This document shows positions 15,848 through 23,878 of a stretch of 64,000 nt of DNA, piece by piece. A program made the translations under genes and the position numbers. Source of the stretch: DASQMT01 sp963827335 (GTDB lineage Bacteria; Actinomycetota; Thermoleophilia; Solirubrobacterales; Solirubrobacteraceae); the NCBI GenBank assembly GCA_963827335.1, contig CAWHAP010000002.1, positions 124,001 to 188,000 of the forward strand. The letters run 5' to 3'. The notes under the pieces are model-generated. The model saw only the letters and a list, made by a program, of their open reading frames with translations, made no database searches and was not told where the DNA came from. Each line of letters opens with the position of its first letter. Position 1 is the first letter of the stretch.

Positions 15848-16858
15848 GTGAGCACGCCCGCCGTCGAACCCGCCTTCGAGGCGCGCATCCGTGCCTGGGA
15901 GGAGGCGGCGCTCGCGCCGTACGCCGCCCGCTCCTACCCGGCCGACCGCGAGCGGCCGGAGGAGGACTGCGGCCTGCGCACCCCGTTCCAGCGCGACCGC
16001 GACCGGATCGTGCACTGCAAGGCGTTCCGCCGGCTCAAGCACAAGACGCAGGTCTTCGTCGCCCCGGAGGGCGACCACTACCGGACCCGGCTCACCCACA
16101 CGCTCGAGACCACGCAGATCAGCCGCACCGTGGCGCGGGCGCTGCGGCTCAACGAGGACCTGACCGAGGCGATCGGGCTCGGGCACGACCTCGGGCATCC
16201 GCCGTTCGGGCACATCGGCGAGCACGTGCTCGACCGCGCCGGGCGCGAGCGCTTCGGCCACGGGTTCCGCCACAACGAGCACTCGCTGCGGGTCGTCGAG
16301 GTGATCGAGCGCCTCAACCTGACCGCGCCGGTGCGCGACGGCATCCTGCGCCACTCCAGCGGCGCGGGCGAGCCGGCCACGCTCGAGGGCCGGATCGTCC
16401 GGCTCGTCGACCGGATCGCCTACATCAACCACGACATCGACGACGCGCTGCGCGCCGGCGTGATCGCGCCCGGCGACCTGCCCGCCGCGGAGATCGCGAT
16501 CCTGGGGGACACGGGCTCGCGCCGGATCGACGCGCTCGTGCACGACCTCGTCGAGCACTCCGAGCGCGCCGGCGACATCGCGCAGGGCGAGGCGGTGGGC
16601 GCCGCGATGCTGCGGCTGCGCGAGTTCATGTTCGACCGCGTCTACCTCGGGCCGATCGCGCGGGCCCAGCACGAGCGCATCGACCGCGTGCTGCGCGGCC
16701 TGTTCGACTGGTTCATCGCGCATCCCGAAGAGCTGCCGCCCGGAGTGGCGGGCGCGACGGAGGACGAGCGCGTCATCGACCACCTGGCGGGCATGACCGA
16801 CCGCTACGCCATCCGCGCGTGGAGCGATCGCTTCGTACCGCAGGGCCTGGCGAGCTGA
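15848..16858 (+). CDS. dgt: Deoxyguanosinetriphosphate triphosphohydrolase family protein
   Basis: 336 residues from GTG 15848; an in-frame ATG at 15839 would add three residues. I prefer GTG because CAGAAT ends 7 bases before it, as in other leaderless-looking starts here, and because the GGAGG at 15841 is too close to act as a Shine-Dalgarno for it. The HD-domain metal ligands are RTRLTHTLETTQISRTVAR and GLGHDLGHPPFGH, with the second His-Asp region at IAYINHDIDDA. The enzyme removes triphosphate from dNTPs in the cytoplasm. The stop overlaps the dnaG start by one base pair step (TGATG). Confidence 0.9.
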   Translation: MSTPAVEPAFEARIRAWEEAALAPYAARSYPADRERPEEDCGLRTPFQRDRDRIVHCKAFRRLKHKTQVFVAPEGDHYRTRLTHTLETTQISRTVARALRLNEDLTEAIGLGHDLGHPPFGHIGEHVLDRAGRERFGHGFRHNEHSLRVVEVIERLNLTAPVRDGILRHSSGAGEPATLEGRIVRLVDRIAYINHDIDDALRAGVIAPGDLPAAEIAILGDTGSRRIDALVHDLVEHSERAGDIAQGEAVGAAMLRLREFMFDRVYLGPIARAQHERIDRVLRGLFDWFIAHPEELPPGVAGATEDERVIDHLAGMTDRYAIRAWSDRFVPQGLAS

Positions 16859-18627
16859 TGGCGCGCTACACGGACGACTCGCGCGAGCGGGTGCGCGACG
16901 CGATCGACTTCGTCGAGCTGGTCGGCGCCAGGACCGAGCTCAAGCAGGCCGGCCAGCGCCGGATGACGGGGCTCTGCCCGTTCCACGAGGAGCGGACCCC
17001 GTCGTTCGGCATCGACCCGGTCGAGAAGCTCTACCACTGCTTCGGCTGCGGCGCGGGCGGCGACGTCTTCAAGTTCGCGATGGAGACCGAGGGGCTGGAC
17101 TTCGCCGCGGCCCTGGAGTGGCTCGCCGAGCGCGCGAACATCGAGCTCGAGCGCGAGGCGGAGGATCCCCGCGAGGCCGAGCGCCGCGGGCGGCGCGACC
17201 GGCTCCTCGCCCTGCTCGAGCGCACCGCCGCCTACTACGTGCGGGTGCTGTGGGAGTCGCCCGACGCCGCGCCCGCGCGCGCGTACCTGACGGAACGCGG
17301 GCTCGAGGAGGGCGCGCTGCGCGAGTACCGCGTCGGCTTCTCGCCGCGGGCCTGGGACCGCGTGATCACCGCGTCCCGCAAGGCGGGCTACTCCGAGGCC
17401 GAGCTGCTCGCGGCCGGGCTCGCCTCGCGCCGCAAGGAGGGTTCAGGGCTGCTGGACCGCTTCCGCGGCCGGATCATGTTCCCGCTCGCCGACGCGAAGG
17501 GCCACGTGCTCGGCTTCGGCGCCCGGGCGCTCGCGCCCGACGACCGGCCCAAGTACCTGAACACGTCGGAGTCCGAGCTGTTCCACAAGGGCCGGCTCGT
17601 CTACGGCTCCGACCTCGCGCGCGCGGCGGCGGCCAAGGCGGGCCGGGTCGTGCTCGCCGAGGGCTACACGGACGTGATCGCGCTGCGCCAGGCCGGTGTG
17701 CCCGAGTCGGTCTGCTCGATGGGCACGGCGCTGACCGACGACCAGGCGCACGCGCTGCGGCGGCTCGCGCCGACCGTGCTCTTCTGCCAGGACCCCGACA
17801 CGGCGGGCCAGGCCGCGGTCGGCAAGGCGCTCTCGCTGGGGGAGATGACGCGGCGCGGCGCGACCGGCGGGCTGACGTTCCGCGTCGTCCGCCTGCCCGC
17901 GGGCAAGGACCCCGCCGACGTCGTGCAGCAGGACGGCGCCGAGGCGATGCGCGCGCTGCTCGAGCGCGCGGTGCCGGTGGCGCGCTTCGAGGTCGAGCAG
18001 GCGCTCGGCCGCGCCCGGCTCGACTCGCCCGAGGGCCGCGAGGACGCCCTGCGCACGGTCGCGCCGGTGATCGCCCAGCTCGATCCCGGCCCGGTCCAGT
18101 ACGACCTCATCCAGCTCGTCGCGAGCCGGCTCCAGATCTCGGAGAGCATGACCGAGGAGGCGCTGCGGCGCGCGCCGCGCACGAACGGCGCCGGCGCCGC
18201 GCCGTCGGCCCCGGCGCGGGTGCAGACGAGCGTCGACCGCCGTGAGGACACCGAGCGCAAGTTCCTCTCCCGCTGCCTGACCGTGAAGGACGCAGGGCAT
18301 CGCGCGCTGGCGGAGATGGACCTGGACCGCTCGTTCTCGACCGAGCTCACGCGCCGCGCCGCGCACTACCTCGCCGAGCACCTCGACCATCCCGGCAAGA
18401 ACCTGCCGCCGGACGCCGACGAGTTCGCCAGGTACATCGCCCAGCTCGTGATCGACGCCGGCGAGCTGGCGGCCGACCCGGCCGCGCTGCAGATCGAGCG
18501 CCTGCAGCTCGACCGCAACCGGCTGGATCGCGAGATCGCGGAGGCCCAGCGGGCAGGCGAGCCGGTCGCCGCGCTCGCGGGCGAGCGCCAGCGGATCTAC
18601 GACGAGATCCGCCACCGCCTGGTGTGA
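16858..18627 (+). CDS. dnaG: DNA primase
   Basis: 589 residues from ATG 16858. Zinc finger CHC2: CPFHEE (near residue 39) and YHCFGCGAGGD (near 60). The catalytic core has the N-terminal RNA-polymerase-like module (GRLVYGSDLARAA) and the Toprim acidic residues in VLAEGYTDVIAL and CQDPDTAG. The C-terminal ~120 residues form the helical DnaB-binding domain. The enzyme makes RNA primers for replication. rpoD is not the next gene here, unlike in many bacteria: the following gene is convergent. Confidence 0.96.
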   Translation: MARYTDDSRERVRDAIDFVELVGARTELKQAGQRRMTGLCPFHEERTPSFGIDPVEKLYHCFGCGAGGDVFKFAMETEGLDFAAALEWLAERANIELEREAEDPREAERRGRRDRLLALLERTAAYYVRVLWESPDAAPARAYLTERGLEEGALREYRVGFSPRAWDRVITASRKAGYSEAELLAAGLASRRKEGSGLLDRFRGRIMFPLADAKGHVLGFGARALAPDDRPKYLNTSESELFHKGRLVYGSDLARAAAAKAGRVVLAEGYTDVIALRQAGVPESVCSMGTALTDDQAHALRRLAPTVLFCQDPDTAGQAAVGKALSLGEMTRRGATGGLTFRVVRLPAGKDPADVVQQDGAEAMRALLERAVPVARFEVEQALGRARLDSPEGREDALRTVAPVIAQLDPGPVQYDLIQLVASRLQISESMTEEALRRAPRTNGAGAAPSAPARVQTSVDRREDTERKFLSRCLTVKDAGHRALAEMDLDRSFSTELTRRAAHYLAEHLDHPGKNLPPDADEFARYIAQLVIDAGELAADPAALQIERLQLDRNRLDREIAEAQRAGEPVAALAGERQRIYDEIRHRLV

Positions 18628-18630
18628 GCG

Positions 18631-19104
18631 CTAGGTGATCGCGTCGTCGCGCCGGGCGGCGCGCTGGGCGCGGTCGACGGCGCGCACCACGGCGGACGGG
18701 TCGCTGACGCCGATGAAGCGGAACTCCGAGTCGTCGGTCCCCGCCGTGTCGAAGTCGACCGTGCCGACCTTGAGGATCCGCTCGAAGAACGACTGGTCCG
18801 TGTTGACGTTCTGCACGCGCTCCACGCGCGTCTCCTGGGTCTTCCTGGAGAGGATCCCGCGGCGGATCTGCAGCCGCTCGCTCGTGATCACGTAGCGGGT
18901 GGCCATCCGCTTGATCAGGCCGGCGAGCACGACGAGCGCACCGACCACCACGCCGAGGAGCACCGCGAGGCCGACGCCGGACGCGACCAGCCCGATCACG
19001 ACGGCGACGACCACCGCCGCCAGCCCGCCTGCGTAGAAGGCCAGCACCGCGCGCCACGACGGGTGCCCCTCGAAGACCATCTCCTCGCCGGGGTGCAGCT
19101 CCAT
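18631..19104 (-). CDS. PH-domain membrane protein (bPH2 family)
   Basis: 157 residues, minus strand, start ATG 19104. Two hydrophobic segments at ~20-65 are followed by a bacterial PH domain: RYVITSERLQIRRGILSRK and VERVQNVNTDQSFFERILKVG are typical of the bPH_2/YdbT group. These are inner-membrane proteins of unknown detailed role. TAGCGT on the minus strand (19118-19113) ends 8 bases before the ATG, so its message is probably leaderless. The gene ends 3 bases from the end of dnaG, tail to tail. Confidence 0.85.
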   Translation of the reverse strand: MELHPGEEMVFEGHPSWRAVLAFYAGGLAAVVVAVVIGLVASGVGLAVLLGVVVGALVVLAGLIKRMATRYVITSERLQIRRGILSRKTQETRVERVQNVNTDQSFFERILKVGTVDFDTAGTDDSEFRFIGVSDPSAVVRAVDRAQRAARRDDAIT

Positions 19105-19112
19105 GCGAGCGA

Positions 19113-19118
19113 ACGCTA
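19113..19118 (-). promoter_or_regulatory. -10 hexamer of the PH-domain gene
   Basis: TAGCGT read on the minus strand, with 8 bases to the ATG at 19104. It fits the recurring TANNNT-N6-8-start arrangement of this window. Confidence 0.45.
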
Positions 19119-19147
19119 CAACCTCCCGCTCCGTCCACCACGCGAAC

Positions 19148-19153
19148 TAGTGT
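19148..19153 (+). promoter_or_regulatory. -10 hexamer of the broken HTH-HNH gene
   Basis: TAGTGT ends 7 bases before ATG 19161, the same spacing as the other leaderless-looking genes. Its preservation in front of a gene with several frame breaks is notable. Confidence 0.45.
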
Positions 19154-19160
19154 TCGCCTC

Positions 19161-19760
19161 ATGGATCGGGCAGGTGCTGGTCGCGTTCAACTGGACGAGG
19201 GGCGCCGATGTCGCTCCGCGCGATGGCGGCAGGCGCTACTGGGCGTGAGCTGCCTCTCTCGGACCGTGCGGCACTGCGATGGGGACGAGCACGGGACTCT
19301 GTCGACGCGAGCGCGCTCGCGGCGCGATCGCCGACACGGCGTGAGCGGCGCGCGCCGACCGGCGCTGCCGCCGCGGCGTGCGACTCGCCGAGTGCGCCGC
19401 GCAGCGGCGTCGACCGAGCACGTGCTGACGTCGCGCGGCCGGCACTACCGCTGCCGTCGGTGCCGCGATCGACGGCGGTGTCCGAGACGCCGGCGGCGCG
19501 CCGTCAAGGCGATCCTCGTCGCGGAAGCGGGCGGTGCATGTTGCGTATGCGGCTACGCGCGCCATGTCGGCGCGCTGCAGTTCCACCATGTCGACCCCGG
19601 CACGAAGGAGTTCTCGATCGCGGCATGCGCGGCTCGCCCGGTCGCTCGAGCGGGCCCGCGCGGAGGCGCGGAAGTGCGCGCTCGTCTGCGCGAACTGCCA
19701 CGCGGAGATCGAGGCTGAAATCGCCGCTATTCCTGTTTCGGTGCTCCTGCGATTGACGGA
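19161..19760 (+). pseudogene. HTH plus HNH endonuclease-like gene broken by several frameshifts
   Basis: No single frame encodes the protein, but three frames together do. From ATG 19161 one can follow a helix-turn-helix start (RVQLDEG, then SLRAMA in another frame, then LSRTVRH), a zinc-ribbon-like segment (RLAEC in frame 1 at 19378, TEHVLTSRGRHYRCRRCR in frame 3), then KAILVAEAGGACCVCGY and LQFHHVDPGTKEFSI in frame 3, and finally ARSLERARAEARKCALVCANCHAEIE in frame 1 (quoted in pieces). Together this is the CxxC-HH-CxxCH pattern of a family of HNH nucleases that I know from GC-rich actinobacteria. Clear single-G insertions fit at about 19403, 19412 and 19622, with further slips upstream. 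The 3' end is uncertain because no stop follows before the tRNA. Either true decay or insertion errors in the sequence; the promoter is intact. Confidence 0.65.
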
Positions 19761-19774
19761 GGTTGCCGGCGCGG

Positions 19775-19849
19775 TCGGGGGTAGTTCAATCGGCAGAGCG
19801 CGCGCGCTGTTAACCGAAGTCGTTGTGGGTTCGAGTCCCACCCCCGGAG
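19775..19849 (+). tRNA. tRNA-Asn (GTT), poorly folded
   Basis: Recognised by D arm (GTTC/GAGC), anticodon loop CTGTTAA, T arm GTGGG-TTCGAGT-CCCAC and acceptor end CCCCGGA. Two defects: acceptor pair 3-70 is G-G (5' strand TCGGGGG), and the anticodon stem pairs only at the base next to the loop because its 5' side is six bases of alternating CG instead of a complement to CCGAA; the arm also has one base too many. As a normal cell needs tRNA-Asn, this is either a damaged extra copy or a sequence error. A rho-independent terminator follows directly. Confidence 0.6.
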
Positions 19850-19857
19850 TCCCAGTC

Positions 19858-19893
19858 AAGGCCCTCCGCTCCTCGCGAGCGGGGGGCCTTTTC
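19858..19893 (+). terminator. Rho-independent terminator after tRNA-Asn
   Basis: A 14-bp stem (AAGGCCCTCCGCTC with GAGCGGGGGGCCTT, one T-G wobble), a 5-base loop CTCGC, and a run of four T. It is the best intrinsic terminator in the window. Confidence 0.85.
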
Positions 19894-19910
19894 TCGGTTC
19901 GCCGTTCTCG

Positions 19911-19948
19911 GGTAGGGTCGGGCTCCTGCCCATCCTCCGGGAGGAGGC
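19911..19948 (+). promoter_or_regulatory. Putative -10 and ribosome binding site of the 62-residue protein
   Basis: TAGGGT near 19911-19916 and, further on, a strong purine run GGGAGGAGG at about 19940-19948 that sits 4-5 bases before GTG 19953. The second element decides the start of the next small gene. Confidence 0.4.
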
Positions 19949-19952
19949 GTAC

Positions 19953-20141
19953 GTGGCCCATCGATTCGCCCGTGTCGGGACCTGGATGCGCGAGCGGCGG
20001 CTGCCGCCCGACGAGCGCCGTGCGGCCCAGTCCGAGCGGCGCGCCGAGGAGCAGATGCGGCGCGAGCGCGATCACAACGACGAGCGCGCGCGCCAGCTGG
20101 CCGCCGCCGACGCCGAACGCCATCGGCACTGGCGCGGCTAG
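19953..20141 (+). CDS. Small basic/charged protein, unknown function
   Basis: 62 residues from GTG 19953, with a strong Shine-Dalgarno just upstream. The product is extremely Arg/Glu rich (RRLPPDERRAAQSERRAEE...) and should be one long charged helix; no family recognised. It lies between the tRNA terminator and the sulfate operon on the same strand. Codon third positions are strongly G/C, as in real genes here, but the short length and simple composition keep confidence moderate. Confidence 0.5.
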   Translation: MAHRFARVGTWMRERRLPPDERRAAQSERRAEEQMRRERDHNDERARQLAAADAERHRHWRG

Positions 20142-20207
20142 CCGTCCGCGGGTGGGCGGCCATGTGGCGCGCCCGCCCGCCTTGACGTGGTTCTAGGGCA
20201 CTGAACC

Positions 20208-20268
20208 GATAAACTCGATCGACACGCTGGAGAACCTTGTATTCTCCTTCAACCCAATCGGGTTTATC
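20208..20268 (+). promoter_or_regulatory. Nested stem-loop in the leader of the sulfate operon
   Basis: Outer arms 20208-20219 (GATAAACTCGAT) and 20257-20268 (ATCGGGTTTATC) pair over 12 bp with one G-T wobble. Inside, 20229-20234 (GGAGAA) pairs with 20242-20247 (TTCTCC), loop CCTTGTA, with roughly equal 9-base unpaired strands between the two stems. The element is AT-richer than its surroundings and ends 11 bases before the GGAGG (20279-20283) that serves GTG 20292. A TTGACG lies at 20182. It could be a cis-acting RNA element controlling the importer or a protein operator; no known riboswitch class is recognised. Confidence 0.6.
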
Positions 20269-20291
20269 TACATGCTCTGGAGGAACCGTCG

Positions 20292-21326
20292 GTGAAGACA
20301 AGGAACCTGCTCATCGCTCTGCTGGCCCTCGCCCTCGCGGGGACCGCCGGCTGCGGCGGTGCGTCGGATGAAACGGACGGCGGCGGGGAGGCCGCCGCCA
20401 GCGGCGGCGACGAGGCGGAGCTCTCGCTCGTGGCGTACTCGACGCCCCAGGTGGTCTACGACGAGCTGATCCCGGCGTTCCAGAAGACCCCCGAGGGCAA
20501 GGGCGTGGGCTTCAAGACGTCGTTCGGCGCGTCCGGCGACCAGTCGCGCGCGGTCGAGGCCGGCCAGAAGGCCGACGTCGTGACGTTCTCGACCGAGCCC
20601 GACATGACGCGCCTGGTCGACGCCGGCCTGGTCGAGCCGACCTGGAAGGACAACGACACGGACGGGCTCGTGACGACGTCGGTCGTCTCCTTCGTCGTGC
20701 GCGAGGGCAACCCGAAGAACATCCGGACGTGGGAGGACCTGCTCAAGCCGGGCATCGAGGTGCTCACGCCGAACCCGTTCAGCTCGGGCGCGGCGAAGTG
20801 GAACCTGCTCGCCGGCTACGGCTACGCGGGCAAGGGCGGCAAGGACCCGGAGGCCGGCCTGGAGTACCTGCGCAAGCTCATCACCGAGCACGTGAAGGTC
20901 CAGGACAAGTCGGGCCGCGAGGCGCTGCAGAACTTCATCGGCGGCAACGGCGACGTGCTCCTCTCCTACGAGTACGAGGCGATCACGGCCAACAAGAACG
21001 GCGAGAAGCTCGAGTACGTGATCCCGGACGACACGATCAAGATCGACATCGACATCGCCACGACCAAGGACGCGCCCGAGCAGGCCAAGTCGTTCGTCGA
21101 CTACGTGCTCTCCGAGCCGGGCCAGGAGAAGTTCGCCGAGTGGGGCTACCGGCCGGTCAACCCGGCGGTGCTGGAGGCCAACAAGGACCAGTTCCCCGAC
21201 CCGCCCGGGCTGTTCACGATCGACGACCTCGGCGGCTGGGACAAGGTCAACGAGGAGCTGTTCGACGTCGAGGGCGGCTCGATCGCCAAGCTCGAGGAAG
21301 AGGCGGGGGTCTCGACCGCCGGATGA
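20292..21326 (+). CDS. Sulfate ABC transporter substrate-binding lipoprotein
   Basis: 344 residues from GTG 20292 with GGAGG 8 bases upstream. A lipoprotein signal (KTRNLLIALLALALAG then TAGC lipobox) precedes a type II periplasmic-binding fold of the Sbp/CysP family: STPQVVYDELIPAF, FGASGDQSRAV, ADVVTFS and NPFSSGAAKWNLLAGYG are diagnostic. It should capture sulfate (or thiosulfate) outside the membrane and pass it to CysT/CysW/CysA encoded directly after. Overlap ATGA with the permease gene. Regulation is probably through the nested stem-loop in its leader. Confidence 0.93.
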   Translation: MKTRNLLIALLALALAGTAGCGGASDETDGGGEAAASGGDEAELSLVAYSTPQVVYDELIPAFQKTPEGKGVGFKTSFGASGDQSRAVEAGQKADVVTFSTEPDMTRLVDAGLVEPTWKDNDTDGLVTTSVVSFVVREGNPKNIRTWEDLLKPGIEVLTPNPFSSGAAKWNLLAGYGYAGKGGKDPEAGLEYLRKLITEHVKVQDKSGREALQNFIGGNGDVLLSYEYEAITANKNGEKLEYVIPDDTIKIDIDIATTKDAPEQAKSFVDYVLSEPGQEKFAEWGYRPVNPAVLEANKDQFPDPPGLFTIDDLGGWDKVNEELFDVEGGSIAKLEEEAGVSTAG

Positions 21327-22138
21327 CCACGGCAGCCCTCACCCTCAGGCGCCCGGCCGGGCGGCCGGGCGCCCTCGGGCTCGGCATCTCGACGCTCTGG
21401 CTGAGCCTGATCGTCCTGCTGCCGCTGGCCGCCGTGGTCGTCCGCTCCACCGAGGGCGGCTTCGACACGTTCTGGAACACGGTCAGCAGCCGCCAGTCGG
21501 TCGCCGCGCTGCGCTTCACGATCGAGGTGTCGCTCGTCTGCACGCTGATCAACGCGGTCAGCGGCACGCTGATCGCCTGGGTGCTCGTACGCGACCAGTT
21601 CCGCGGCAAGAAGGTCGTCAACGCGCTGATCGACCTGCCCTTCGCGCTCCCCACGATCGTCGCCGGCCTCACGCTGCTCGCGCTCTACGGCCCGAACAGC
21701 CCGGTCGGCATCGACGTCGCGTTCACGAAGGCCGCCGTCCTGATGGCGCTGCTGTTCGTGACGCTGCCGTTCGTGATCCGCGCGGTCCAGCCCGTGCTCA
21801 TCGAGCTCGACCGCGAGATGGAGGAGGCCGCGGTCTCGCTCGGCGCGAACAGCCGCACCGTCTTCCTCAGGGTGATCCTCCCCAACCTCGTGCCGGCGAT
21901 CCTGAGCGGGTCAGCCCTCGCGTTCGCGCGCGCCGTCGGCGAGTTCGGCTCGATCGTGCTCATCTCGGGCAACATCCCGTTCGACACCCAGGTCGCCTCC
22001 ATGTTCATCTTCAAGAACATCGAGAGCGACAACCCGATCGGGGCGGCCGCCGTGTCGGTCGTCCTGCTCGCGCTCTCGCTCGTGATCCTGATCGGGATCC
22101 GCGGGCTCGGGCGCTGGGGGGCGCGCCATGACCGTTGA
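21323..22138 (+). CDS. cysT: Sulfate ABC transporter permease CysT
   Basis: 271 residues; ATG 21323 overlaps the stop of the binding protein gene. Six hydrophobic segments and the cytoplasmic EAA loop (EEAAVSLGANSRTVFLRVILP) that contacts the ATPase. The FALPTIVAGL and AVGEFGSIVLISGN blocks are typical of CysT. It pairs with CysW to form the sulfate channel in the cytoplasmic membrane. The end overlaps cysW by 11 bases. Confidence 0.93.
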   Translation: MTTAALTLRRPAGRPGALGLGISTLWLSLIVLLPLAAVVVRSTEGGFDTFWNTVSSRQSVAALRFTIEVSLVCTLINAVSGTLIAWVLVRDQFRGKKVVNALIDLPFALPTIVAGLTLLALYGPNSPVGIDVAFTKAAVLMALLFVTLPFVIRAVQPVLIELDREMEEAAVSLGANSRTVFLRVILPNLVPAILSGSALAFARAVGEFGSIVLISGNIPFDTQVASMFIFKNIESDNPIGAAAVSVVLLALSLVILIGIRGLGRWGARHDR

Positions 22139-22922
22139 CCGCCCGTGGCGCATCTCGCTGCGCGCGGTCGCGCTCGGCTACCTCGCGCTGCTGCTCCTGA
22201 TCCCGATCGGCGTCGTCTTCTACCGCACGTTCGAGAGCGGGATCGGCCCCGTGATCGACGCGGTGACGACGCCGGCGGCGATCTCGGCGTTCTGGCTGAC
22301 GATCACCGTCACCGCCATCGCGGTGCCGCTCAACACGATCTTCGGCGTGCTGTGCGCGCTGGCGCTCGCCCGCGGCCGCTTCCGCGGCAAGTGGCTGCTC
22401 AACGCGATCATCGACCTGCCGTTCGCGATCTCGCCCGTCGTGGTCGGCCTCGCGCTGATCCTCGTCTTCGGACGCGGCGGCTGGCTCGGCGACCTGCCGT
22501 TCCAGGTGATCTTCTCCGTGCCGGGCATCGTGCTGGCCACGATCTTCATCTCCGTGCCGTTCGTGGTGCGCGAGGTCACGCCCGTGCTCAAGGAGGTCGG
22601 GGACGAGCAGGAGCAGGCCGCCGCCACGCTGGGCGCCTCGAGCTGGCAGGCGTTCTGGCGGGTCACGCTGCCGGCCATCCGCTGGGGCGTCGCCTACGGC
22701 GTCGTGCTCTCCGTCGCCCGCTGCATCGGCGAGTTCGGCGCCGTGTCGGTCGTCTCGGGCAAGATCTCCGGCGAGACCGAGACGCTCACGCTGCTCGTCG
22801 AGAAGCGCTTCCAGAACTTCGACCTCGCGGGCGCCTACGCGGCGTCCGCGCTCCTGGCGCTGATCGCGCTCGGCACGCTGCTGGCCATGACCCTGATCAA
22901 TCCCCGCGGAGACGACGCATGA
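22128..22922 (+). CDS. cysW: Sulfate ABC transporter permease CysW
   Basis: 264 residues from ATG 22128. Membrane protein of the same family as CysT, with EAA loop EQAAATLGASSWQAFWRVTLP and the CysW-like ARCIGEFGAVSVVSGKISG block. Second half of the sulfate permease. The stop overlaps the cysA start in ATGA-like fashion (22919-22922). Confidence 0.93.
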   Translation: MTVDRPWRISLRAVALGYLALLLLIPIGVVFYRTFESGIGPVIDAVTTPAAISAFWLTITVTAIAVPLNTIFGVLCALALARGRFRGKWLLNAIIDLPFAISPVVVGLALILVFGRGGWLGDLPFQVIFSVPGIVLATIFISVPFVVREVTPVLKEVGDEQEQAAATLGASSWQAFWRVTLPAIRWGVAYGVVLSVARCIGEFGAVSVVSGKISGETETLTLLVEKRFQNFDLAGAYAASALLALIALGTLLAMTLINPRGDDA

Positions 22923-23878
22923 TCACCGTTCGCGAAGTCCGGAAGACGTTCGGGGACTTCGTCGCGCTCGACGACGTCTCGCTGGAGATCCCCGACGGGT
23001 CGCTCACGTCGCTGCTCGGGCCGTCCGGTTCGGGCAAGTCGACGCTGCTGCGCATCATCGCGGGGCTCGAGGTGCCGGACAGCGGCAGCGTGGAGATCCA
23101 CGGGTCCGACGCCACCCAGGTCCCCGCGCAGAAGCGCGGGATCGGGTTCGTGTTCCAGCACTACGCCGCGTTCAAGCACATGACGGTGCGCGACAACGTC
23201 GCCTTCGGGCTGAAGATCCGCAAGGAGCCGAAGGAGCGGATCGACCAGCGGGTGGACGAGCTGCTCGGCGTCGTCGGCCTCGCCGGTTACCACAAGCGCT
23301 ACCCGGCGCAGCTTTCGGGCGGCCAGCGCCAGCGCATGGCGCTCGCCCGCGCGCTCGCCGTGGAGCCGAAGGTCCTGCTGCTCGACGAGCCGTTCGGCGC
23401 GCTCGACGCCAAGGTCCGCGCCGAGCTGCGCGAATGGCTGCGCCGGCTGCACGACGAGGTCCACGTGACCACGGTGCTGGTCACGCACGACCAGGAGGAG
23501 GCGATGGCCATCTCCGACCACATCGCGGTGATGGACGACGCCCGCATCGAGCAGGTCGGCGGTCCGCGCGAGCTCTACGACAAGCCCGTCAACCGGTTCG
23601 TCATGAGCTTCCTCGGCCCGGTCAGCCAGGTCGGCGGCGAGCTCGTGCGGCCGCACGACATCGCGATCGCCACCGAGCCGTCCGACGGCGCCCGCCCGGC
23701 CACGGTCCGGCGGGTCGTGCACCTCGGCTTCGAGGTGCGCGTGGACCTGCTCGTGGAGGGCAAGGAGGACCTCACGGCGCAGGTGACCCGCAACGAGGCG
23801 GAGCAGCTCGGGCTGGAGGAGGGCGTCGCCGTGTGGGTGCGGACCACGGGGCGGACCGCCGTCCCGGTGTCCGCCTAG
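22919..23878 (+). CDS. cysA: Sulfate ABC transporter ATP-binding protein
   Basis: 319 residues from ATG 22919. Walker A GPSGSGKST near residue 37, Q-loop FVFQHYAAF, signature LSGGQRQR, Walker B VLLLDEPFGALD and switch His in LVTHDQEEA. A short C-terminal TOBE-like part remains; the protein is somewhat shorter than typical CysA (~350). It powers the importer. The stop TAG (23876-23878) lies in a CTAG palindrome that is also the stop of the convergent glycosyltransferase gene. Confidence 0.94.
   Translation: MITVREVRKTFGDFVALDDVSLEIPDGSLTSLLGPSGSGKSTLLRIIAGLEVPDSGSVEIHGSDATQVPAQKRGIGFVFQHYAAFKHMTVRDNVAFGLKIRKEPKERIDQRVDELLGVVGLAGYHKRYPAQLSGGQRQRMALARALAVEPKVLLLDEPFGALDAKVRAELREWLRRLHDEVHVTTVLVTHDQEEAMAISDHIAVMDDARIEQVGGPRELYDKPVNRFVMSFLGPVSQVGGELVRPHDIAIATEPSDGARPATVRRVVHLGFEVRVDLLVEGKEDLTAQVTRNEAEQLGLEEGVAVWVRTTGRTAVPVSA

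Noticed and set aside
20142..20181. GC-rich hairpin after the 62-residue gene as a terminator
   Set aside because: The CGGGTGGGCG/CGCCCGCCC stem has no T run and a large loop; not convincing.
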